Positions 49,903 to 61,300 of a DNA stretch of 64,000 nucleotides are shown here, one piece after another. The position numbers and the translations under genes are program-made. The first letter of the stretch is position 1. Each line of letters starts with the position of its first letter. The notes beneath the pieces are model-generated. The model worked only from the letters and a program-made list of their open reading frames with translations, was not told where the DNA came from and ran no database searches. Source of the DNA: Psoroptes ovis (lineage: Eukaryota > Arthropoda > Arachnida > Sarcoptiformes > Psoroptidae); assembly GCA_002943765.1 (NCBI GenBank), contig PQWQ01000024.1, forward strand, positions 374,501 through 438,500, given 5' to 3'.

Positions 49903-50001
49903 TGCCAAGGCCGGCAGTCTGCAGAGACAATGGATAATAAGACGTAGCAGTACGTCAACGGCTTAGTTTAGTGAATTCGAAGAAAACGTACCAATACGTC
50001 A
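49903..50001. repeat. ACGTA-palindrome repeat, family E (copy 5)
   Basis: GGCCGGCAGTCTGCAGA at 49909, then about 30 nt on AGACGTAGCAGTACGTCAAC (49940) with CGGC following, then AACGTACCAATACGTCA (from 49985). Confidence 0.7.
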
Positions 50002-50435
50002 TAAGGAAGACAAATTCAAGATTCGAAAAAAACTTGCAAAGGTGCGGCCAAAATCATGGAAAATCATTAGGAAAAAAATCATAAATTTTACAAGAAAAAT
50101 GAATGAATGAATTTCAAAACTTGGCCACCAAAAGATTGGCCACAAAAAAAAAATGGAAAAAATATGAAATTTCTAATGTAAATTCAATGCAAAAATATAT
50201 ATTCAACAAACAAAATAAAACAAATGAAAGATGCATATCAAGCGTATCATATTCACGTTGTTGAAGGGGACAAATACACTTATCATTGTTTGTAATCATC
50301 ATTATCTAATTGTTTCTTTTTTGAGGTAAAATATTCGTTGAAATAAGTTGAATTTTTTTGTTTCAAAAAATTCAAAATTTGAAAAATGAAAATTGTACAC
50401 AATACATATATAGGAGAGATGCTTTGATGAAATAT

Positions 50436-50520
50436 ATTAGCTTTGTCCGAAAAGTTCATTCGGCTTAATCGAATAGAGTTGCTGAATGAAAATCGGCAAG
50501 AACTTTCCGGACAGAGCTAA
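50436..50520. mobile_element. Mariner-end MITE, subfamily A
   Basis: TTAGCTTTGTCCGAAAAGTT on the left and AACTTTCCGGACAGAGCTAA on the right. Both ends carry the same compensating change (AGCTTTGTCC / GGACAGAGCT), which keeps pairing. Confidence 0.87.
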
Positions 50521-50928
50521 TATTTTCGTTTAAAAATGAAATAAATATGAAATGGAATGGCAACAGGTGTCTTGCAATAGGAATTTTCCATTGTTTTTTT
50601 CTTAAATTTGCAAAATTTAAGAAAAACACAAAATTTATTCAAAAAGAAAAGCTCCGAAGAATATCGAAATATTTCAGATATTTCGATTCTGAAATTCAAT
50701 TGGATTTAATTGAAAATTTGAATTGAAAATTTTGAATTTCTTCTAATCAAAATTAATTGAAATTATTTTTTTTTTTCAAAGAATTATCACCTTTGGATTG
50801 ATTCATATCGAAGATATCAATGAAATGTAAAATTATTATAAGCAATTTTAGAAATGAAAAAAATCGATGAATATAATCCAAGAAAAGCAACCATTTGAAA
50901 AAAACGAAATTATTTTATTATTGAAATA

Positions 50929-51010
50929 TTAGGTTGTCCGAAAAGTTTTTGCCGGTTATATCCGAAGAAAATCATAGGAAAATCGACAAAAACTTTCTGG
51001 ACAGCTTAAT
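50929..51010. mobile_element. Mariner-end MITE, subfamily B
   Basis: TTAGGTTGTCCGAAAAGTTT on the left and AAACTTTCTGGACAGCTTAA on the right. Confidence 0.87.
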
Positions 51011-51471
51011 AATTTAAATCAAATAATACCGAATAATGTGAATGATAATACAACAAATAAATAATCTAAATAAATGAACTGAATATGTATTCAATGTATT
51101 CATTGAATCAATGATAATAACACTGAATGATAATTTAACATTCATCCTTATTAATATCAATTCATTCAGGTAAATTCACCCAGGTAAATCTTCAAATCAT
51201 CAATCTGAAATGGCAAAAAATCTTTTGTTTGGCCAAGAAGAAGAAAAAAAAATGGGGAAAATTTCAATTTAAAATTTCAAATTGAATTTCCATTGAATTT
51301 CAATTGAAATTCAATTTGAAAAATACATTTTTTACTTTTTTCAAAATTTCAAATCATCGATCTATTATCCATCAATATTATCTATAGATATTAGTGAACA
51401 GGTATTCACAGGTCGGCAAAAAAAACAGCATTATTTTCGAGTATCGAATATTATTATCATTATTAGATAAT

Positions 51472-51551
51472 AGCATTGTCCGAAAAGTTCATTCCGCTTA
51501 ATCACAATAGAGTTGTTCATAAAAATCGGCCATAACTTTTCGGACAACCTA
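51472..51551. mobile_element. Mariner-end MITE, subfamily A
   Basis: GCATTGTCCGAAAAGTTCAT on the left and AACTTTTCGGACAACCTAA on the right. GCTTAATCACAATAGAGTTG inside. Confidence 0.85.
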
Positions 51552-53095
51552 ATATTTTAATAAATGGAAATTTTTTGAAGAAAGAAAATCCATTTATTTA
51601 CCTTTTGGTTTTTTACCTCGAAAAATCAAAAAAAATCGAATAAATGATTCAAATACAAAGTCTATAGTTTGAATTCAATATGTTTTACAGGTAATTTATT
51701 GAATTTGTTTTTTCAATAATTTACCCAAAACATTTATTCATTATTAATGTTTCATTATTTCAATATAAATGATAATACATTGAAGAACCATTTGATTCAA
51801 ATTTTCTACCCACAATCAAAATTAAAATTAAAGAAATTGATTGACTGATTGATTACTGCTGCTGTTGTTGTTGTTGTAATGGGACATACATGTAAAATAA
51901 TGTTGTTTGAACAACAAACATAACATGTATGAACGACCCTAAAGATACAAGATTTCAATTGAACTTAAATTCAAAGTAATTCAAATCAAAGATTTTATCT
52001 TTGATTACCACCAACAACAACCAACCAACCAACAACGACAAGGATTTCAAGAGTATTCAATTCAAGGATTTTAATGTGGTCAAAAATTTAAATGATTTAT
52101 GGTAAAATGAATGAAAATCTTACATGGGTTTTTCAAAATAGACTTTACAAACATTTGTAAACAATTGTAAACATTTGGTTATTATGATAATCGTCATTAC
52201 ATAATATGGTACATGAATACTGAAAATTTATTCAATCATATTTTTTTGAAAATTTTATAAGGCCAAAACCCTTAGAAAAAGAAATTCAATTATATAAAAA
52301 AATGACCCAAATCATACGTCAATCAATCGAATCGAATGATAATCTCTCTGTGTTGATATTTAAAAAAAAATAATTGAAAACAAATCAAACAAATACCCGA
52401 TTTGTAAAACGTATTTGTTGTAAGGCTATAGTTTTGTACTTTTTTTGAATAGACTTAAATGATAGACATGAAAAAGCATGAAATTGAAAATATGACATAT
52501 GTCATAAATGACAATTTGATTTGTCATTTTATTTCTTCAGGAAAAAATTTGATTCGAATTACTTAGCACAAAATTTGAAAAATTGAAAATTGCCATAAAC
52601 TTTCTCACCTTTGCCATGCCATCATTCTCATTGTCTGATGACAAATTTTCGAAGCACATTTTTTAAATGGATATTTCATATGATTTTAATGTAATTTCAA
52701 TTTTGTAAAAAATAAATGTTTAATGCACGTAAGACCCTGCAAAGACAAGGTCTTAACCTGGCCATCAATTCAAGCAAATTTCGCAGAGAAAATTTCCTTT
52801 AAAATTTGTTGAAAAATTGGAAAATGACAAATGTCAATTTGTATTGATCGGAAAATTGAATATTTACCCGAATAATTACCGGGCAAAACTGATGGAAAAC
52901 ATGGTGAAATCAAAAACGACCAAAAACCCGAATTGAACTTTGACCGAAATTCCTATGGAAAAAAAATCAGGTAAATCATCATCAAGATCAATCATTAACC
53001 AATGTTGAATACCACCTATGCAAACATAGACAATACGAACACATGGATACAATTGAATGGGCATAATTATCAAATTTTTCGATTGAAAATCAATA

Positions 53096-53179
53096 TTAGG
53101 TTGTCCGAAAAGTTTTTGCTAATGATTTTCCAATGATTTTCCTCAGATATAACCGGCAAAAACTTTCCGGACAACCTAT
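53096..53179. mobile_element. Mariner-end MITE, subfamily B
   Basis: TTAGGTTGTCCGAAAAGTTT on the left and AAACTTTCCGGACAACCTA on the right. GATATAACCGGC before the right arm as in the copy at 14972. Confidence 0.9.
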
Positions 53180-54112
53180 AATAAATGAACAAAAACAAAC
53201 AAACCAAATGAACAAATCAAATGAATAAACAAATCAAACAAAGTCGATTTAACCGATTTAATCGATCAAGTGTTTCAATGTGAATAAATGAATGAATTCA
53301 TATATTTAATGCATATTGTGTACATATTCATAGACTTGCCATATAATAACTTTACCAAAAATAAATCGAATCAAAAAATCCAAACCGAAATCAAATGAAA
53401 ATTTCATTTCTCATCAATTATGATAATTATAAAATACAAAAGTTTATCGACTTTTGTTTCATTTCATTTCGGTTTGATCAATCATTTGTTTTGTTTGATT
53501 GATAAATATTACACATATTTTTTGCATTGTTTTAAATACTTTGCATTCTACTTTGTGGCATTATTCATTGTATTATGAATAATATCAATGTGATTCACAC
53601 GAGATTCATTCAATCACACACAATCAATCAAATTGTGGCCAAAGAAAAATTTTCCAAAGAAATTTGTCGAAAAATTTTTCATCTGATCGATCCAAATCAA
53701 TCGATTAAACACTGCTGATTGGGGTTAATCGTAAGAATATTTTAGATTAAATCAAAATCAATCAAAGAATTTTTAATTGGTTCAATTTTTTTTTGGGACA
53801 ATTTTTGGCAAGGAATCTCGAAAATCACATCATCTTCAATTCATCATCATCGATCGATCTAAGCACACAATCATTCTCCACCTACTTCTTACCTTACACA
53901 TCTCTTGGAAATGTGTAACACAAATACACACAAATAAAATACATTTTTTCTACTCATAGCATCCAATTGGTGAATTGAGCGAAAAATTTTCCACCAAAAT
54001 TTTCAATTTTTTATGGCAGAAACCATTAAAATAATAATCAAAAAACCACACCAAAAAAAAAAAAAAAAAAAAACATTGCGCAAAATCACTGAAAGAGTTT
54101 TTGCTTGTATTG

Positions 54113-54187
54113 TGGCTGTCCGAAAAGTTTTGGCCAATTTTCCAATCATTTTCCAACGATATAACCAGCAAAAACTTTTCGGACAAC
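54113..54187. mobile_element. Mariner-end MITE, subfamily B
   Basis: GGCTGTCCGAAAAGTTTTGG on the left and AAAACTTTTCGGACAAC on the right. The outermost bases on both sides are changed. Confidence 0.83.
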
Positions 54188-55326
54188 ACAGAATATTTTA
54201 CGAGAAAATTTTTTTCGTAAAAAATAATAATTTTCACATCTTCACTTTACAATAATATAATTCAGTGTATTTCTGTGTATACACATTCAGTGATGTATAT
54301 AGCCACAGAAAATGATGCAAATAAAAAATCAATCCCCTACACAGAAAAAAAAATTTTTTTTGGTGTTTTTTTCCGACCAGAAATTTTTTGCATCAAAAAA
54401 AATAATGGAAAAAATAATTTTTGATCACAAAAAAAATATGACTCCGCCCATTTTTTATGTGTATTTTTTATGAATTTTTTTCCATTCATTTTTTGATTAA
54501 AAAAAAATCCATAAAAAATGAATAAAAAATCAAATATTTCTCTTCTCTTCTCACATACAAACACACAGAAAAACACATCACAACCAATCAAAAATTATTT
54601 TTTTGATCATTTTTTTTACACGTAAAAAAAAATTCACAAAGAAAAAAATTTTTTTTTTTGTTGTTTTTTTCTGCTGTGTGTTTGGTTTAGTTGACTTTTC
54701 ATTTTTTTTTGTTCATCTTTGTCAAACATCATTCGCTTGCTGATTGTGGCCAATCTTGGCAGTGTTTTTTGCGCATCTGAATTCATAAGAAATGAATCCT
54801 ATGCGATTCTCGTTTCATACGATTAAGCCATCGTGAATGATTCATTCTTGAAAATTCAAAAATTAAATGATTTCAGTGATTCATTGATTCATTGATTAAG
54901 TGTTTTGTGTGAATCAAAATTCTGTGGTTATACATCGGTGGTTTCGAAAATATATAATATGTAAAATAATCAACTTGATTGGTCAAGTGATTAATTACAC
55001 GTGTTTTTGTTGTTGTGAATGTGTGTATTAGTATAATTGACCAATTGAATCATTTTAAATCTTGTGCAGCAGAATTTCTTCAAGTTGAAAGATGTGAAAA
55101 TTATTTTAATTTTTTTTATCATTTCACCAATGAAATGTGCCTTATGCCGCCGCAAGTGATTATTCAATAGTTTAAATGAACATATTTGAAAAATACAAAT
55201 AAAACGAATGATGATGAATGTTCAGTGGTTGTTCAGCGATACTGTACTACAGTCGAGATATAGTCGACCCTGATTGCGTCAATTAGCGGATGCATCGGAC
55301 ACATTCACCAATCAATCAAACGAAAA

Positions 55327-58300
55327 ATGTTCGACAACAACAATCAACCAACGACAGATCATCAAAGTGAACCGAATTTAATTGAATCAATGAATCAACG
55401 TATGAATAAACGTAAAAATTTTCGTCCACGTTGTTTGATTGATTCATTGAATGATCATCATCAACAACAATCGCAATCATCGACGTCGACAATCATGAAT
55501 AGAATCGCAATCGAATCGGCTTCGAATGAAGAACAAGGTTCACCATTAACCCTTTACCACCAACAGCAGCAGCAGCAATGGCTTCAAAACATTTTGATGA
55601 ATACCCCCACAACAACAACCACCACCAACAATGATCAATCATCTAGTCTAATTATGAATTCGTTCATCACCAAAATGTTGAATGATATGAATACAATCGA
55701 TAGTCAAACGCAAATGCAGCAACTGCCGCCGCAACAATCATCAGCGGTAGCTAAACCTTTAGACCTATCAGATCAGCCCCAACAACAACAACCGCAGCAA
55801 CAATTTTTGTTTGAACAAATTACGAATCAACAACAACAGCAATCAAAGAACTCGTTATTTGAATTATTCCTGTTGAAATCATTACAAAATCAGCTGGAAT
55901 CAATCGGATCCAATTCTGAAGCCCCGCAACCTATAGCCCTAGCCCCAGAAGCAGCACCGATGAAATCTAAAAAACTTCGATCACAAAGCGATTCCCAGCA
56001 ACAGCAACAAGCAGCAATCGATTCATTGCTTCATTTGTACAATTTTAATCGTGAAAATTATCTTAAATACTTGCAGCAGCAGCAACAAACATCAATCAGC
56101 CCCAGTGCATCGTCAATTCTATTCCCACCTTCCACCCCCACCATCACCAGTGATAATGCCAAGCGGCAGTCGGCGAAATTATCGAAGAAATCATTGAAAT
56201 TATTATCATCACTACATCATCGTAATCAATCGCAGCTAGCAGCCGGTAAGTTTAATGCAACAGGTTGCACACAGAAATACCTGAGAATGATTCAAAGTGA
56301 ATTTAGACTTCGAAAGGTCATGAATCTACGAATGATTTTCGATGATTATTTCGTAATTGAATTCGATTGAAATCAAAATTAAAAAAATTTCTAAGAATTC
56401 TAAGAAATTCACTTCATTTTCTTGAATTGAATTCGTAAAAATTTACCTGAAAATATGAAATTCGAGATTTCATCTCTCGTATAAATTTCATATTTAATAA
56501 TCATTTAATGATGAAATAATTATAGATTACAGGTAAATAAATTTTCGTGTATATTTTCAATGGTAGATAATAAATTCTAAATGGCCAGATCTTAGCAGCC
56601 AATGTGTTGGTTATGATAGCCGAAAATGCCATTGATCAAATGTCATTGATCGCTTATGATCATTTACAATTTCGAAACGAAACTCGAATATTTTTTCTAC
56701 GAGAAATTTTCAATTGAAAACACTCATAGAAGATCTTAGATGATGCATTTTGCATCGTTCGATTCAAATTTTTTGGTCAAAATTACACCATAAAATGAGA
56801 AAATTAGTCCCAGAAAATGAGATCAAAAATAACCAAATAATTTACAACTTATTAGTATTATTATTTAAGCAATAAACAAAGCAAACACACGGACATATTG
56901 CACACGTATTGCACGTATCGTCATCATCATCACAAGCATCAATCACACACACCTTAGAATTGTTACCTATTGTTATTATCCATCTATTTGGTGAATGTAT
57001 AAATGAATGTATAGATGTTTAGTGTCCTAAATTCATTTCTATATCTCATAAATATCTTTATGTTTTTTTAAGGTTTTTTATATCATTCAATCCATCTCTA
57101 TGGATCCACACATTCACAAATTCAATTGTAATGTAAATTTATATTTTGTTGAAATTTGAAAGAAAAAATCCAAAGAAAATATACGGAAAAAAAATTCACC
57201 AGAAAATTCATTGAATTTCAATGGAAAAATTTCAATGAAAATTTCAAATTTTTCAATTGAAATGCAAATGATTTTCATCAATTGCGCAGTATACACACAT
57301 GGACTCTATGTCATACAAAGAGAGACTGGTATAGGAGTAAAGCATCAATCAACTTTGCCATGTAAGAAACAACTTTGGTATGAAAATAATAATGACAACT
57401 TTGGAGAAAAATTTGTAACAAAACAAATAAAGCAACAAAATGAAACAATGCAAAAATTCGTATGTATCAATTTGATGGCATCAAATCAAATTGATATACA
57501 CGAGTGTGTGAGCAAATGATAAGAGAAATAGGAGCAATTTTCACCATAAGAAAATACAAAAAAAATCAGTGAAAATTGTTGAAAATTTCACCAAATTTTC
57601 TTATGGACGAAACCAAAAGAAAAAACTTGACAGCTGGCTTAACATAGTTCAGCTAGTCATAAATTTGTTTTTTTTTTTGCCACTGGTCGCTATTATCATT
57701 ATCGTTATTATTATTCACCGAAAAAAAAATTCAGGTGAAATATGATATATTTGAATTTGAATGACAATCAAATTGTTGATTGTTTTGTTGAAAACAAATG
57801 AATGATTTAAATGCATTGTTCACCTTTGAATTGAAAGATGCCTGAACCTTTTGTTTTATTTTTAATTCACTGAAATATAATCAACCGGTCATTATCTGTC
57901 CCGGATATGTCAACAATAAATCTACTGATTGGCGATCAATGATTAGTGATCATCGTCGGTCAGAGATAAGACCTTTAAACTGAGACCAAGACCTCTTGAA
58001 AACGAATAATTGTTTCGATTTTTTCCATTGATTCATTGTACATGCACAGGTAACTTCGACACCAATCATCAGCAACATCATCAGTCATCACGAACAAATT
58101 TCACTAAATTGAAACAATTACAACATCAATTTTATCGTTCGGCAAATCTTGGTACACCAAATGGTGGTGTTATTGGTACTGGTGGTGACAATAGCCCCCA
58201 CCAACGAAGTACACCAACCATTGGATTTGATTTATTGAATTTCAATGAATTTTTTACCACTAATCAACAGCAACAATGGCAACAGCCGAAATCGAAGCAA

Positions 58301-61300
58301 TCAAAATCTAGTCCTTATTCAAACAATGATACGACGACAACAACAATGGCAATGTATAACAATGGTAACACCAACGATGTCGACGACCAAGATGACGATA
58401 ATATCGATGATAATTTATCATCATCACCATCACCATCATCGGCAACAATGAATAATAATAAATCGGATGCAAAAATTGTAAGTCGTTTCTTTGAATGTTG
58501 TGAATCCATTTATCAAAATGTTGTCGATCGATTGATCGAATCGATCGAATTGAATTCATAAATATTATTCACACATAATACAAATTAGGTTGTCCCATAA
58601 GTTTTTGCTGTTTTTTCAATTTTTTTTCAATCGAAAAAACGGCAAGAACTTATTGGACAACCTAATACATGTATTAACATATTTTGTTCAATGTTCACCC
58701 TTACCCAAACCTTAGGACAATATAACGTATGTCAAAGATTTATTTCGTAACAAAGTAATGAATGTGAAATCATCATCACGGCGGCCATTAAGTTCATGGA
58801 AGCAGACAATTAATGCTTGCGGGCCAGGGCCAGCACCATGGATCGACAAGAGTACATTATATTCGTTAGGTATTCAAAGTAAGTTGATTTGAAATATTTT
58901 TCGAAATCAAAGTTATGACGATGAGTAGTGTGTGGTGAGGGGATAAAAGAAAATCTTGGCTTCTTATAGAAATTCAATTGAAAATTGAATGGAATATGAA
59001 TTGAAATGATTCATTGAATTGATGAGGAAGCAACAAGTAAAAATATTTTCAAAAAAAAATTCATAAATTTTGTTACAAAATTTTCATTTCATTGTTCATT
59101 TTCATTTGTTTATTATTTGTATATTTTTGAGGCTGACATTGATCGATCTATTTTGCCATTTATTATTATTATTATTTATTGAGTTTGAATTGAATTAAAT
59201 TAGATTTAATTCACAAAAAAAATAAAATAAAATTCCATTATTTTCATTTGATCAATCGCTAAATCATCAATAGGGAAAAGCAATGAATGAAACATTCAAG
59301 TCAATGAATGTTTGAACGAATGACAATTTAATGATGAATTTCATTTCACTTTGTATCAAAGAAAAATTCAATTCAAAATTTGAAAAAATTTAATAATAAC
59401 ACATAGGGGTTTAATTATCTTTAAAGCTTGAAAACAATCATTATCAATTGATAATCGAATCGAATAACAATACATTTGTAATTTCAAATTTTAAATAATT
59501 TCAAATATCTGGTGAATTTATGAATTTGAATCCGAAAAAACTTTAAGAAAATTTCATCCAAGATGTTTATGAATGGCCCAACAAAACAACAACAACAATT
59601 ATTTGTCTAAGCAAAAAAAATTAATTTCCATGAAATATATTTTCTCATAGAAAATTTATGGAAAAAAAAATTCACAGAATAAATATTTTTCAGATCACCT
59701 GCAGTTTCAATTGTTTTCTGCAATTGCAACCTGTTGCATTTACATCCATTTTTATCAAATTAAATTCAAACAAACAAAAATTTCATTTCATTTAATTTCA
59801 TTTGTTATTACAAGAAAATTTTGACATTCGACCATTTTTAGACATTTAAGTCATTTGTTTCAATACACAAATTTCTCAGAGAAATTGAATTTAAATAAAG
59901 TATTTCAAGTCTAAGAATAATGGAAAATTTCAATTCTCAAAAAAATTTCTGGCCCATTCATACATCAAATAACAAAAATGATGACAAAGTGCATCATCTT
60001 CATTTGGTTGTCCGAAAAAGTTTTTGCCGATTTTCACATGTTTTTCAATCATTAAATCGGCAAAAACTTTCAGGACAACCTAAAATTTGATTGATTTTCA
60101 TCTCATTTCTCAAATGTGTTTTATTTGTTTTTCTTTTTCATTTTTCAAATCCTGGAAAATTCAAAGAAATGATTTGTATCAAAATTTTTGTTTGTTCAAC
60201 TTGAATCGAATACATGTGTTGTTTTTACAGGCTACAACCTCATACATTACTTATTTTTTCTTTGAATTTCAATTTGTTTGATCAAATACTTGTTTGATCA
60301 GAGAAAATATTTGTAACAATTGACGAAAATTGAACCAGCCAAAATGACCAGTATTCAAGAAATCTTAAGAAAATTTGATTTTCTTATTTTAAAAACCACT
60401 TGTTGATCGAATTCATTGTTCCTCATTGAACAATCAAATAGTATTAAATGGTCATTTCAATTCAATACAGTACAATATTTGTTCCTATCCAGCTCATAGG
60501 ATTGGTCAAAATCAAAGCTATTAGCAAGTTACCAGTAATTTTTATTAGATTATTTCAATTTGCTTTGATTGATTTACTTGTCACTTGTCAACAACTACAA
60601 CAACGAATACAATGAATGTCGGATTAATATTAATTAACCCTTTTTAATGAACACTCAAACACAGGTGAATTAATACAAAAATCATGTACAATTGATTATT
60701 CAAAATATGTTAAAAGGTAAGATTTATGATTAATTGATCATTTTGACACTGATTAATCAAAATTTACAGATATGCAAATTCAAATGAATGTGGCAATAAT
60801 CAATGCATGGAACTGTCATACCGGGAACATTTCCACTGTGAAACAGCATCATGTAATTCGAGGGTATTTATGAAAAAAGAAGAAATGATAAGACATTTTA
60901 AATGGCATAAGAAACGTGATGAATCACTGACACAAGGATTTCTTCGGTGTTCACCGAATGACAATTGTGTGGACAGATTTCCACGCTGTCCCCATCACCG
61001 TAAACAAACACATTATCATTGTTTAAAATTAGGCTGTGATAAAGCATATATCAGTACATCGGATGTACAAATGCATGCAAATTATCATCGTAAAGATACG
61101 GCAATCATTCAAGAAGGTTTTCAACGTTTTCGTGCGAATGAAAATTGTCTCCTTGAATCTTGTCAATTTTATGGCCTCAAAACTACACATTTTCATTGTT
61201 GCCGTGATAATTGTTTGCATACATTCAAAAATAAAGCCGATATGGGTATGTATTTATTGAATTTTTAAATTTAAAATAATTTGCTCTCAAAAACTGCCGA

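Larger units (their letters stand above)
38964..55326. other. 16-kb region without a recognised gene, upstream of castor
   Basis: Contains eight MITEs, one family D foldback, two ACGTA-palindrome repeats, GT/CA microsatellites near 42138-42157 and 42264-42282, several short inverted repeats and long A/T runs. Small frames at 43752-43949 and 44223-44462 have some protein-like composition but no supported start, splice or family. The castor promoter and leader must lie at its right end (about 54.7-55.3 kb). Large non-coding flanks are common around developmental regulators, so enhancers are plausible but not visible directly. Confidence 0.45.
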
